From Nitrospira sp. (GTDB lineage Bacteria; Nitrospirota; Nitrospiria; Nitrospirales; Nitrospiraceae), in contig JACOEK010000004.1 in NCBI GenBank assembly GCA_024998595.1, positions 558,001 to 622,000 on the forward strand: a DNA stretch of 64,000 nt, read 5' to 3'. Made by a program: the position numbers and the translations under genes. How positions within the stretch are numbered: the first letter of the stretch is position 1; each line of letters begins with the position of its first letter. A model generated the notes under the pieces. The model did no database searches and was not told the origin of the DNA. It saw only the letters and a program-made list of their open reading frames with translations. Below are positions 25,918-35,280 of this stretch, one piece after another.

Positions 25918-26250
25918 ACCTCTATTCACCTCCTGTGAAAAATCTCCCTTGGTCTCTTGAGTGATGACCCAGCGCGCAAGTTGACTCGGTCGATACGGCA
26001 TCGACGCGGCTTGCGCAGGCGGGCGGCAGTGTACCAACTCGTCGGGCGATGGAAAATCAGGCCAAGTCTGTAGGTGGTTTCAGCGGGTCTTGATAGCCGG
26101 GGCCGGATGGAGACGAGACCGCCTTAGCAGCGGCGGGGATGATCGCCCTCGCAGAGCAATACGTGAACGTCAGAATGGCGCGACAGACGAGGTGTTCCGC
26201 GGCTTGTGAGGATTGACTACGGACGAATGAGGTCGGGGATTCGAGAGTGG
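25918..26250. other. Intergenic stretch of about 330 nt
   Basis: This lies between the porin start and the accA stop, both minus strand. I see the porin ribosome site but no clear sigma-70 promoter, no gene and no repeat. Confidence 0.4.
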
Positions 26251-27219
26251 CTACGCTCCTACCGGTACGAGCCCGCCGACGACGCCGATCTTGCGGAACT
26301 TTTGATCGCGCTGCGCGATGAGCTGATCGGTCGGCAATTCAACGAGCGCATACAACTGATTGGCCAGCGCTTTGGCAACCCGGTCGCACATGGCCCGTGG
26401 GTCGCGGTGCGCGCCGCCGAGCGGTTCGGGAATGACTTCGTCCACGATGCCGAGCCCGACGAGGTCTTGCGCGGTCATCTTCAGCGAAGCGGCTGCATCC
26501 GGCACCTTGGTGGGATCGTCATACAGAATCGCGGCGCAACCTTCGGGGGAAATGACGGAGTAGACGGAATGCTCCAACATCAAAATACGGTCGCTCACGC
26601 CGAGAGCCAGCGCGCCGCCGCTGCCGCCTTCGCCGATGACGACGGAGATGATGGGTACTGAGAGTCGGGACATGACGAACAGGTTTCGGGCAATGGCTTC
26701 AGCCTGTCCGCGTTCTTCCGCGCCGATGCCGGGATAGGCGCCGGGGGTGTCGATCAGGGTAATGATAGGACGGCCGAATTTTTCCGCCAGGCGCATGAGC
26801 CGCAGGGCCTTACGATAGCCTTCAGGATTGGGCATGCCGAAGTTTCGCTGCATGCGTTCCTTGAGGGTTTTGCCTTTTTGATGGCCGATGATCATGACCG
26901 TTCGGTCGTTGAAACGGGCGAATCCGCCTACGATGGCGCGGTCGTCGCCGAAGTTGCGATCGCCGTGCAGTTCGAGAAATTCGCGGGAGAGTTCGTTGAT
27001 ATAGTCGAGGGTCGTGGGCCGTTGGGGATGACGGGCCAGCTGAGTGCGTTGCCAGGGGGTCAGTGTGGTGTAGAGCTGATGCTCGACCTGCGCGAGTTTG
27101 GTCCTGAGCTTTCGGATTTCGTCCTGTGTCCCGGATTTGGGTGACTCGGCGGAAGCCAGCTTCTCGATTTTCTCTTCGAGTTCGCGGATCGGTTTTTCAA
27201 AGTCGAGGTAGTCTCTCAT
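26251..27219 (-). CDS. accA: Acetyl-CoA carboxylase carboxyltransferase subunit alpha
   Basis: 322 residues, the usual length. The N-terminal helical region (YLDFEKPIRELEEKI) and the crotonase-like core with GHQKGKTLKERM, FGMPNPEGYRKALRLM, DTPGAYPGIGAEERGQ and EGGSGGALAL are all present. With AccD it moves the carboxyl group from biotin-carrier protein to acetyl-CoA, the first step of fatty-acid synthesis. It lies 37 nt downstream of dnaE on the same strand, so it is likely expressed with it, an arrangement also seen in other bacteria. AAGGGGG precedes the ATG by 9 nt. Confidence 0.95.
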   Translation of the reverse strand: MRDYLDFEKPIRELEEKIEKLASAESPKSGTQDEIRKLRTKLAQVEHQLYTTLTPWQRTQLARHPQRPTTLDYINELSREFLELHGDRNFGDDRAIVGGFARFNDRTVMIIGHQKGKTLKERMQRNFGMPNPEGYRKALRLMRLAEKFGRPIITLIDTPGAYPGIGAEERGQAEAIARNLFVMSRLSVPIISVVIGEGGSGGALALGVSDRILMLEHSVYSVISPEGCAAILYDDPTKVPDAAASLKMTAQDLVGLGIVDEVIPEPLGGAHRDPRAMCDRVAKALANQLYALVELPTDQLIAQRDQKFRKIGVVGGLVPVGA

Positions 27220-27245
27220 ACTGCTGAACCCCCTTAAGGGTGTTG

Positions 27246-27261
27246 CCTAGGTTCGCCTAGG
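27246..27261 (-). promoter_or_regulatory. CCTAGG-loop-CCTAGG hairpin over the dnaE stop
   Basis: CCTAGG (27246-27251), TTCG, CCTAGG (27256-27261): 6-bp hairpin whose right arm contains the dnaE stop codon. A separate 10-bp palindrome CCCTTAAGGG at 27231-27240 overlaps the accA ribosome site. Either could modulate dnaE-accA coupling; no T tract, so not a normal terminator. Confidence 0.35.
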
Positions 27262-30200
27262 TTACCAAAGTGATGGCGCCTTTGCCCAGCACTTCCTCAA
27301 TATCGGCGACGAAATGCTCGCTGGGCGTGATCTTCACGTTGGGAAGGGGAGACGTCCGGGCTTCGATGGCGCCGCCGAGCGCCATGACCAGGGCGACGGT
27401 CGAGGAACCGGGATACTTCTGAAACACCTGACGCAGCATCGGAAGTCTGGTGGAGGCCGTCGGCCCGTCATGCAGGCGTATCATCACCCGCGAGATGCCC
27501 TTATTCTGCAGTTCCGCCAACGGTTCGATCTTGGTCCCGCGCAACTTGGTGCCCTTGTCTCCGCGATCCACGGTGCCCGTCAATCGCACGACCTGTTCCG
27601 GCACGATCATGTCGGCATGGTCTCGGTACAAGTCAGGAAAGGCTATCACTTCTACCAGCCCATGTAAATCCTCCAGGGTGATGTACGCCATGCGATCGCC
27701 CTTTTTGGTCAGCATGGATTTCACCGCCGTGATGATGCCGCAAAGCTTGACCTCGCGTCCGTCCGGCACGTCGGCCACCTGCATGGTCGTCGTGGTGGCA
27801 AAGAGTTGGATGGCGGCTTCATAGCGCGCCAGCGGATGGGCGCTGATGTAGAAGCCGGTCAGCTCGCGCTCGTACTTCAGCATCTCGCCCTGGCTCCATT
27901 CGGGCACATCGGGCAAGGCCGGTTCATCGAGCGTCTGCGGCAGGCCCGGCGTCTCGTCGCCGAAGATGCTGGTCTGGCCGACGGCGCGCTCCTTTTGAAT
28001 ACTCACCCCTTCGTCCATCGCCTGGTCGAGGACGGCGAGGTATTGCGAGCGCCGCCCGCCCATGGAGTCGAAGGCGCCTGACTTGATGAGTCCCTCCATC
28101 ATCCGCTTGTTCAGCTTGCGGAGATCGACCCGGCGGAACAGATCGAAGAAGGAGCGGAACGGTCCGGTGTCGTTGCGCGCTTCGATGATGGCTTCCACGG
28201 CGCCTTCGCCGACATTTTTGATCGCCGCGAGCCCGAAACGGATGCTCTTCTCGACGACGGCAAAATTTTTCTGGCTCTGATTCACATCGGGGGGCAACAC
28301 GGGAATCCCCAGCCCACGGCATTCGGTGAAGTAGCCGACGATCTTGTCGGCGTTCCCCATGTCGGTCGTCATCAGGGCGGCCATGAACTCCGTCGGGTAG
28401 TGCGCCTTGAGATAGGCCGTGTGGTAACAGACCACGGCATAGGCGGCGGCGTGCGACTTATTGAAGCCATAGCCGGCGAATTTCTGGATCAACTCATACA
28501 GTTTGTCGGCCTTCTTCTCAGCAATTTTTTTCTGCTTCGCGCCTTCCAGGAATTGGACTCGGAGCTTCTCCATCTCCTCGGGCTTCTTTTTGCCCATGGC
28601 GCGACGGAGAATATCCGCTTGTCCCAGCGAGAACCCGGCCACCTTGTTGGCGATGGCCATGACCTGTTCCTGGTACACGATGACGCCGTAGGTGTCCTTC
28701 AGGATCGGCTCGAGCTCGGGCATCTCGTAGGCGATCGGAATTTTGCCCTGCTTGCGTTTGATGAAGTCCGGGATCAGATCCATTGGACCGGGACGATAGA
28801 GCGCGATGATGGCGATGATATCCTCGAACCGGTCGGGTTTGAGTCCCATCAGCAGGTCGCGCATCCCGGAGCTTTCCAATTGGAACACGCCGGTGGTTTT
28901 TCCTGATGACAGCAGCGCGAAGGTCTCGGGGTCGTCGAAGGCCAATTGCTCGACGCGCAAGGGCGGCTGGTCAGGGCGCACCTCGTTCACCAACGTCTCG
29001 GCCCGGTGAATCATGGTGAGGGTCTTCAAACCGAGGAAGTCGAACTTGACGAGGCCGATTTTTTCGACGTCGCCCATGGAGTATTGGGTGACGATTTCGT
29101 CCTTGGGGCCTTTGTACAGCGGGACATGTTCCGTCAGCGGCTGATCGGAAATCACGATGCCGGCCGCGTGCGTAGACGCGTGGCGCGCCAGTCCTTCGAG
29201 CGACTGCGCCACCGACATGAGTTCCTTGACCTTCACATCTTTGTCGACGAGTTCCTTGAGGCGCGGTTCCTGTTCGAGCGCCTTATCGAGCGTCATCTTC
29301 AAGTCGTCCGGGACGAGTTTGGCGATTCGGTCGACTTCGGCATAGGGCATTTCGAGCACGCGGCCGACATCGCGAATGGCGGCCTTGGCCTTCATCGTTC
29401 CGAACGTGATGATCTGCGCGACGTGGTCTTCGCCGTATTTATGGATGACGTAGTTGATGACCTCGTCCCGACGGTCCATGCAGAAGTCCATGTCGATGTC
29501 GGGGAGGGACACGCGTTCGGGGTTCAAGAATCGTTCGAACAGCAGCGAATACACCAGCGGATCGAGGTCGGTAATCCGCAGGGCATAGGCGACGAGGCTG
29601 CCGGCGGCGGAGCCGCGTCCCGGTCCGACGGGGATGCCGCGCGAGCGCGCGAACTTGATGATGTCCCAGACGATGAGAAAATATCCCGCGAATCCCATCG
29701 AGCAGATCACCGCGATTTCTTCTTTCAACCGGACCTGATAGGCGATCGCGGGAATGGAGCTCGGCCGTTCCTTGAGGCGGGCGGTGAGCCCTTCCATCGC
29801 GAGTTGCTCGACGTACGTTTCGCGAGTGAACCCTTCCGGCACTTTGAACTGGGGCAGATAGGTTTTGTTGAGCGCCAGTTCGAGGGTGCAGGCTTCGGCG
29901 ATCTTGACGGTGTTCGAGACCGCCGTCGGCATTTCCTTGAACTCGGCCAGCGCCTGCTGGGTGGATTTGACGTAGAGCTGGTCCGTGTCGAACTTCATGC
30001 GGTTGGGATCGTTGATCGTTTTCCCGGTCTGCAAGCAGAGCATGAGGTCGTGCGGCCGCGAGTCTTCTTTCTTCAGGTAGTGGCAGTCATTGGTGCCGGC
30101 CAGCGGGATGCCGAGTTTTTTGTGGATCTCCAGGAGCCCGTCGTTAGCGATCCGCTGGTGCTCCAGTCCGTTGGCTTGCAGCTCGAGATAATAGTTGTCC

Positions 30201-30709
30201 TTGCCGAAAATCTCCCGGTACTCGCCCGCCGCCTGGGTCGCTCCGGCCAGATCTTTTTGTCCAATGAGGTAGGCGACTTCGCCGCTGAGACAGCCGGAAA
30301 GGCCGATCAGCCCTTCGTGGTGCTGTTGCAAAATTTCTTTATCCATCCGCGGCTTATAGTAGAAACCTTCAAGGTAGGCTTTGCTCACCAGCTTGATGAG
30401 GTTCTGGTATCCCTTGAGGTTTGTCGCGAGCAGGATCAGGTGGTAGTAGTCGTTGTGCGCGAGGTGAGAATTCTTCTCCAAACGACTGCCAGGCGCCATG
30501 TAGGCTTCGCACCCGATGATGGGTTTGACGCCGGCTTCCCTGGCCTTCCGATAGAACTCCACCGCCCCGAACATGTTGCCGTGATCGGTCATCGCGACGG
30601 CCGGTTGTCCGAACGACTTCACCTGTTGCATCAGGGGGTCGATCTGATTAGCGCCGTCGAGAAGGCTGTATTGGGTGTGGAGATGAAGATGAACGAATTG
30701 TGATGCCAC
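27257..30709 (-). CDS. dnaE: DNA polymerase III alpha subunit
   Basis: 1150 residues, normal for DnaE1. The PHP domain opens with FVHLHLHTQYSLLDG; the catalytic aspartates lie in SLPDIDMDFCMDRRDE; further on come palm/fingers motifs such as [16 protein letters not shown] and HASTHAAGIVIS; a C-terminal OB domain (REVKLCGIITAVKSML) and tail follow. It is the replicative polymerase. The start is GTG 30709, with no Shine-Dalgarno and a promoter only a few bases upstream, so the message may be leaderless. Confidence 0.96.
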   Translation of the reverse strand: MASQFVHLHLHTQYSLLDGANQIDPLMQQVKSFGQPAVAMTDHGNMFGAVEFYRKAREAGVKPIIGCEAYMAPGSRLEKNSHLAHNDYYHLILLATNLKGYQNLIKLVSKAYLEGFYYKPRMDKEILQQHHEGLIGLSGCLSGEVAYLIGQKDLAGATQAAGEYREIFGKDNYYLELQANGLEHQRIANDGLLEIHKKLGIPLAGTNDCHYLKKEDSRPHDLMLCLQTGKTINDPNRMKFDTDQLYVKSTQQALAEFKEMPTAVSNTVKIAEACTLELALNKTYLPQFKVPEGFTRETYVEQLAMEGLTARLKERPSSIPAIAYQVRLKEEIAVICSMGFAGYFLIVWDIIKFARSRGIPVGPGRGSAAGSLVAYALRITDLDPLVYSLLFERFLNPERVSLPDIDMDFCMDRRDEVINYVIHKYGEDHVAQIITFGTMKAKAAIRDVGRVLEMPYAEVDRIAKLVPDDLKMTLDKALEQEPRLKELVDKDVKVKELMSVAQSLEGLARHASTHAAGIVISDQPLTEHVPLYKGPKDEIVTQYSMGDVEKIGLVKFDFLGLKTLTMIHRAETLVNEVRPDQPPLRVEQLAFDDPETFALLSSGKTTGVFQLESSGMRDLLMGLKPDRFEDIIAIIALYRPGPMDLIPDFIKRKQGKIPIAYEMPELEPILKDTYGVIVYQEQVMAIANKVAGFSLGQADILRRAMGKKKPEEMEKLRVQFLEGAKQKKIAEKKADKLYELIQKFAGYGFNKSHAAAYAVVCYHTAYLKAHYPTEFMAALMTTDMGNADKIVGYFTECRGLGIPVLPPDVNQSQKNFAVVEKSIRFGLAAIKNVGEGAVEAIIEARNDTGPFRSFFDLFRRVDLRKLNKRMMEGLIKSGAFDSMGGRRSQYLAVLDQAMDEGVSIQKERAVGQTSIFGDETPGLPQTLDEPALPDVPEWSQGEMLKYERELTGFYISAHPLARYEAAIQLFATTTTMQVADVPDGREVKLCGIITAVKSMLTKKGDRMAYITLEDLHGLVEVIAFPDLYRDHADMIVPEQVVRLTGTVDRGDKGTKLRGTKIEPLAELQNKGISRVMIRLHDGPTASTRLPMLRQVFQKYPGSSTVALVMALGGAIEARTSPLPNVKITPSEHFVADIEEVLGKGAITLVT

Positions 30710-30717
30710 GGGGTCCG

Positions 30718-30746
30718 ATTGTAGTGAGGGGGAAAGTTGAAGTCAA
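30718..30746 (-). promoter_or_regulatory. dnaE promoter, TTGACT-N17-TACAAT
   Basis: On the minus strand TTGACT occupies 30746-30741, the spacer is 17 nt, and TACAAT occupies 30723-30718. Expected transcription start is near 30711, only about two bases before the dnaE GTG at 30709. Confidence 0.7.
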
Positions 30747-30763
30747 ACAGAGGGGGGAGAGGG

Positions 30764-30990
30764 GAGGGTGGTGTGACGGTCTCCTTTGCTCGCGCAACGC
30801 GCGGCCTCCGAAGGCCCTCGTTGGACGCGCGCAGTCGGAGACCCTCATACCACCCTCCATGGAGAGACGAGATGTGGGATCGGCAGCCCTCGCCTGGGTA
30901 ACTGGCGCGTCTCGGCGCGCCAGTGGGCTGGGCGGGTAAGAAGGTGGCGTACAGTCGGAGACCACCACACCACCCTCCATGTAGAGGGAA
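30764..30990. repeat. Repeat cluster between dnaE and the 1031-residue orphan
   Basis: Two direct copies of CAGTCGGAGACC...ACCACCCTCCATG start at 30832 and 30952, exactly 120 bp apart. A shorter inverted copy (GAGGGTGGT...GGTCTCC) is at 30764-30784 and matches 19 of 21 positions. Between the direct copies lies a perfect hairpin, ACTGGCGCG (30901-30909) with CGCGCCAGT (30916-30924). The cluster occupies the gap between divergent genes and has no coding potential that I trust. Confidence 0.75.
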
Positions 30991-31050
30991 GTAGCTGATT
31001 CGGCATCCGTTGGACGCTGCCCTGACCACCCGTTTACCTCATTTCCTCCG

Positions 31051-31079
31051 TTGACACTTTACTTTCTCAAGACTAGCCT
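31051..31079 (+). promoter_or_regulatory. Promoter candidate for the orphan membrane protein
   Basis: Perfect -35 TTGACA at 31051-31056, 17-nt spacer, weak -10 TAGCCT at 31074-31079, about 80 nt before the start at 31167. Confidence 0.45.
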
Positions 31080-31166
31080 ATCGTTGATTTTGCGTAGAGA
31101 GCGATCTTGGCGTTTCCTGCTTGAAGACCGGAGCGTCGACTCAATCTGGTTGTGAACAGGCTTCGA

Positions 31167-34100
31167 ATGGCTGAGCAAAAAGACGACAAACCGAAACTAC
31201 CACTGGCTGGTCTCATGGCGTTGCTGTTGGCCGCGGTGAGTAGCTTGATCATCTATCAGGTTCCGATCAAGACGTCGCGACCGATCGATAAGGAGGCGGA
31301 GAAGTCCGTCTCGGTGCGTGATCGCGTCCAGTCGCGGCTCTGGCAGGATCCATTCGAGGCCGTGGCCAGCCATATCCAGAAGGAGAAAGCCGCTGGAGGT
31401 GACGCGGGGCATGAGCACCATGCTTCGCCTGGTTTGGTAAACGGGGCTCAAACAACCAAGGAGGCGTTTCGCTTTCGCTTGATGCCGGTCTGTGTCGATG
31501 GGAGTCCTTATGCCAATGGGGTGGAATCGAGGTTGCGGGACCGCTATGCGCTGGTGTCGGCGCTGGGCGTGGCCGGGTATCTGCCCGAGTCCGGAGAATC
31601 CATTCGTTACTTCGAATGGAAACCGACGGCGGGGCCGAGTTCGATTGTTCCAGCCGAATGGTTCGTCCCGGGGCCGAGAGTGCCACAAACGAATCAGCAG
31701 GGGCAGCACGATGCTCAGCCGATTCTCGTTCTCTGGCTGAAGGAGCAGGATCTTGGTGCTCAACCGCTGAGCACCCTGACGAGTCTCGTGGGCTATCTCA
31801 CGAAGAATATGCACACGCCCCCTTCGGCTTATCGCGTGTTGGGGCCCCGCAGTTCCGGTTCGTTGAGTGCCATGCTGCAGGAGCTCAAATCTGTTTCCAC
31901 GCCGGGAGGTTCGCTTGCGTCTGCCGATACAGCGCCCCGGCCTGGTGCTGCTTCGGTGTTGAGTGGCGCCGAATTCTATTCCTCCTGGGCCACGGCTGCC
32001 GACCCGGTGCTTCTGGATGACGCTTCCGGCGAGCAACCCAGCGACGCAGTCGAAGGACGATTCAAGTCTGCCGGCCTGACGTTGATCCGAACGATCGGAA
32101 CCGATGACGCGCTGGCGAACGAATTGGTCCTTGAGCTGCAAAGACGAAAGATCGACCTGACTGAACCGGAAAAGATTCCCCATATTGCCCTGATCTCCGA
32201 ATGGGACACGCTCTATGGACGATCGTTGCCGCGCACATTCGTGGCGGTCGCAAAGCGATTGGCTGAAGAAGCCGCGCAGAAGGAAGCCGAATCAACTGGA
32301 GAGAAGACACCTGTTCACACATTGGCACAGCACCTTCATGCCCTTCGTGATGAGCAGTACCCGAATTGGGTGCATCGGTATTCGTATCTCGCCGGCCTCG
32401 ATGGTGAATTGCCGCCCAAGGAGAACGGAAAGGACGCGGGTGGTGCCAAGGGGAAACCAGGTGACAAGGGGTTCGGTGTTGAGCCGGTCGAGGAGACACC
32501 TGTCGGTCGAAGCCAGCTCGACTATCTGCGTCGCTTGGTCGAACAGTTGAAGCGGGAGGAAATCACCTCCGATGGGGAATTCAAGGCGATCGGTGTGTTG
32601 GGCAGCGACGTCTATGACAAGCTGATGATCCTGCAGGCCTTGCGCAAAGATTTTCCCCACGCCCTGTTTTTCACCACCGATCTCGACTCCAGGTTGACGC
32701 ATTCCAGTCAGTTGCCCTGGACGAGGAATTTAGTCGTCGCTTCCCATTTCGGTCTCGAACTCGATCCCCGGCTGCAGACACCGATTCCTCCCTTCCGCGA
32801 CAGTTATCAGACGGCGCTGTTTTATTCGGTGTTGCGGGCGGTGGATGCTCTTGAGCCCGTCCCGAGACCCCCCGGGTTGAAGCTGTCCACCGGCGCGATG
32901 TTTTCTGCGGAGGTGCTGCCGCGTCTGTATGAAGTCGGACGGCATGGCGCAGTCGATCTGAGTCCAGATCCGGCCCATGCGGCGACGGCGCTCCCGAGTA
33001 TTCATTTGCTTCGTTCCGATGTGGAGCCGGCGACCGCCGCGCTGCGCCTCCCGTCGCTCCGCACCATCAGTCTCCTCCTTTTGGCCGCCGGGCTGATGGT
33101 CTTTTGTGCGATGCTCATCAACAGTCAACTCTGGTCGTTGTGCCGGGGACGGACACTGGCGAGTCTTCTGGCCTTGCCGGTCCTGATGGCGGTGATGGTG
33201 GTCGCGTTCCTGGCCGGGGCCAGACTGGATGGGACAGGTGGCGAACCGTTTACCGTTACCGATGGCATCAGCGTGTGGCCGACGACAAGTCTGCGTCTAT
33301 TTGCCTTTGTATTGTGCGTGATCTTTTTCGCCCATTCCTGGTGGCGTTTGTGGGAAAGCGATCGGGACCTGATCCGGCAGTTTCGCTTGTCGCGTCTTGA
33401 TGCCGTGCTCTCGCGCCCGTTCCGTTCGTGGATCGGCATCCATCGTTGGCTATCGCCTCTCTCTGGTCATGCGGAGGCACGGGAGCTCTGGCACGAATAT
33501 CGTCTCCTAGGAGCGTGGAAGGAACGAGTACGGCGCGTGGTGCCGCAGGTGGTGGTGTATGGGCTCTTCGGCATCGTCTTGATGCTGCAGTCCGGCTTTC
33601 CCGTCATGCCCTGTCGGGGTGACGCCTGTTTCACGCTGAATTACATCATTCTGGGAGTGAGTGTCGTCGCCATGACGCTGCTGATGTTTTATGTCCTGGA
33701 TGCGACACGCCTGTGCCGTCGCCTGATTACGATCATGATCGATACCACGATTGAATGGCCCAAGCGGCTGCTTGCCCGGGAAGCCGCCAAGCATAGCGTG
33801 GATCAGGCGTACGTACATGAATGGCTGGGCATTCAGTTCATCGCCAAGCGGACGGCGATCATCAGCGCCATGATCTACTATCCGTTTGTGATTGTGTTCC
33901 TGATGGCGGTGGCGCGGCACAGTTATTTCGACCGCTGGGATTTTCCCGCGGGCTTGCTGGTCATCTTTGCCCTCAATGCGTCGTACGCCTTCGGCAACGG
34001 AGTGCTCCTGCGTCGGTCGGCCGAAGAAGCGAAACAGGAGGCGGTTCGGCAATTGAAGAGCCGGCTCAAGAGCTTGTCCGATGAGCCGGTGAGCAAGCGG

Positions 34101-34262
34101 ACCAAGCGACGGCAAATTGACCGCATGGTCGAGCTGATCGAGCAGACGCAGGAAGGTGCATTTTTGCCCTTCACCCAGCATCCCTTGTTCGGGGCAATTG
34201 CCTTACCGACGGGCGGCACCGGCTTACTGTTCTTGCTGGAATATCTGGCCACGCTATTCTGA
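31167..34262 (+). CDS. Large receptor-like inner-membrane protein, unknown function
   Basis: 1031 residues. A charged N-terminus, one span at about 12-35, then about 600 residues outside the cytoplasm, then eight spans from about residue 633. Loop charges follow the positive-inside rule throughout, predicting N-in, C-out, nine spans. The outer region has two segments like the lobes of periplasmic binding proteins (IPHIALISEWDTLYGRSLP; FKAIGVLGSDVYDKLMILQAL), and a short outer loop carries a Cys pair (MPCRGDACF). A cytoplasmic basic helix (RLKSLSDEPVSKRTKRRQIDR) precedes the last span. No enzyme motif is visible. ATG 31167 is preferred over GTG 31152. I do not recognise a named family. Confidence 0.75.
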   Translation: MAEQKDDKPKLPLAGLMALLLAAVSSLIIYQVPIKTSRPIDKEAEKSVSVRDRVQSRLWQDPFEAVASHIQKEKAAGGDAGHEHHASPGLVNGAQTTKEAFRFRLMPVCVDGSPYANGVESRLRDRYALVSALGVAGYLPESGESIRYFEWKPTAGPSSIVPAEWFVPGPRVPQTNQQGQHDAQPILVLWLKEQDLGAQPLSTLTSLVGYLTKNMHTPPSAYRVLGPRSSGSLSAMLQELKSVSTPGGSLASADTAPRPGAASVLSGAEFYSSWATAADPVLLDDASGEQPSDAVEGRFKSAGLTLIRTIGTDDALANELVLELQRRKIDLTEPEKIPHIALISEWDTLYGRSLPRTFVAVAKRLAEEAAQKEAESTGEKTPVHTLAQHLHALRDEQYPNWVHRYSYLAGLDGELPPKENGKDAGGAKGKPGDKGFGVEPVEETPVGRSQLDYLRRLVEQLKREEITSDGEFKAIGVLGSDVYDKLMILQALRKDFPHALFFTTDLDSRLTHSSQLPWTRNLVVASHFGLELDPRLQTPIPPFRDSYQTALFYSVLRAVDALEPVPRPPGLKLSTGAMFSAEVLPRLYEVGRHGAVDLSPDPAHAATALPSIHLLRSDVEPATAALRLPSLRTISLLLLAAGLMVFCAMLINSQLWSLCRGRTLASLLALPVLMAVMVVAFLAGARLDGTGGEPFTVTDGISVWPTTSLRLFAFVLCVIFFAHSWWRLWESDRDLIRQFRLSRLDAVLSRPFRSWIGIHRWLSPLSGHAEARELWHEYRLLGAWKERVRRVVPQVVVYGLFGIVLMLQSGFPVMPCRGDACFTLNYIILGVSVVAMTLLMFYVLDATRLCRRLITIMIDTTIEWPKRLLAREAAKHSVDQAYVHEWLGIQFIAKRTAIISAMIYYPFVIVFLMAVARHSYFDRWDFPAGLLVIFALNASYAFGNGVLLRRSAEEAKQEAVRQLKSRLKSLSDEPVSKRTKRRQIDRMVELIEQTQEGAFLPFTQHPLFGAIALPTGGTGLLFLLEYLATLF

Positions 34263-34383
34263 CGAGAGTGGTTGTGAATGGGACTGGCTTGTGTCTCTTT
34301 CGCCTTCGTGCCGGTTGAGCACCGAGGGAGGTGGGTTGTGTATCGCGCTGCCCGACAGGGCGGGTCATCAGGAGTGCCTTTTC

Positions 34384-35189
34384 ATGAATAAGATATCTCC
34401 ACGCACCGATACACGGAGAAAACGGTCTGCCGCGCCCGCGCCTGTGAGTCGTGTGCTGAAAGAACACGGAAAGGTGGAACAGGCTCACGCATTGATCTCC
34501 CGGGCCTGGGAGGCTACGACCGACCGGCAAGCGGCGTCATTGGCCCGCCAGGCGCTGGAGCTGTATCCCGATTGTGCGGATGCCTACACGGTGCTGGCTG
34601 AATCTGAGGCAGGGTCGGCAGAAGAAGCCTGTCAGTTGTATCAGCAAGGCGTCGATGCGGGGCGGCGTACACTCGGCGAGGCCTTGTTTGATCGACAGGC
34701 GGGCCACTTCTGGGGACTGATTGAAACCAGGCCATACATGCGTGCGAGTCAAGGATTAGCCGATTGTTTATGGGCTCTCGGCCGGAAAGGCGAGTCCATC
34801 GCGTATTGGAACTGAATCCCGACGATCACCAGGGGATTCGTCAGGGGTTGTTGAGCCGGTATCTTGCCGTGGGGGATGATGCCGGGGCAGAACGTCTTTT
34901 TCATCGGTATGCGAATGAGTCATCCGCCGCATTCCTCTGGAGCCGTGTCGTGCTGGATCTTCGCCGGGGGGATCAGGCCGCTGCAAAGGAAGACTTACGG
35001 GCGGCGCGGCATGGCAATCCCCATGTGGCCGACTTATTCATCGCAAAACGGAAGCTGCCTGTTCAGTTGCCGGAACGCTATAGTCCCGGAGACCGGAACG
35101 AAGCGGTCCTCTATTTTGCGGGGTTTGCCGAAGCCTGGCTTGCGTCATCGGATGCGATGGAATGGCTGTTGGATCAACTGACGGCGTGA
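34384..35189 (+). pseudogene. ST7-type tetratricopeptide-repeat gene, frameshifted
   Basis: The first frame (34384-34815) gives a basic N-terminus, TPR-like helices (ASLARQALELYPDCADAYTVLA) and GHFWGLIETRPYMRASQGLADCLWALGRKGESIA, then stops at TGA. The -1 frame picks up the next TPR without a gap in likeness: RVLELNPDDHQGIRQGLLSRY and on to EAWLASSDAMEWLLDQL at 35189. In the family these halves are continuous, with about four more residues at the joint (the HYR of 'EHYRxxLELNP'), so a small deletion of 3n+1 nt near 34790-34800 is likely. Sequencing error cannot be excluded. If real, the protein is truncated at 143 residues. Confidence 0.75.
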
Positions 35190-35280
35190 GTCACAGGACT
35201 GGTGTCGAATCACCGGGTAGATACGCTTTACCATTCCTGTTCTTGCGTCACGTTACCGGACCTGGTACAGTGCAGGTGTT

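Noticed and set aside
27231-27240. CCCTTAAGGG as an accA ribosome-site hairpin
   Set aside because: The palindrome has no loop, so it cannot fold on itself as a hairpin; a protein site is still possible.
28946-30703. Open frame of 585 codons on the + strand opposite dnaE
   Set aside because: It is a mirror of the conserved dnaE codons in a GC-rich gene, has no ribosome site or known motif, and is fully overlapped by a certain gene.
30832-30990. CRISPR array
   Set aside because: Only two direct copies 120 bp apart, imperfect, with no regular spacer units and no cas genes.
31197-32183. Minus-strand open frame of 328 codons inside the orphan membrane protein gene
   Set aside because: No membrane or domain pattern; the + strand frame is longer and shows consistent topology.
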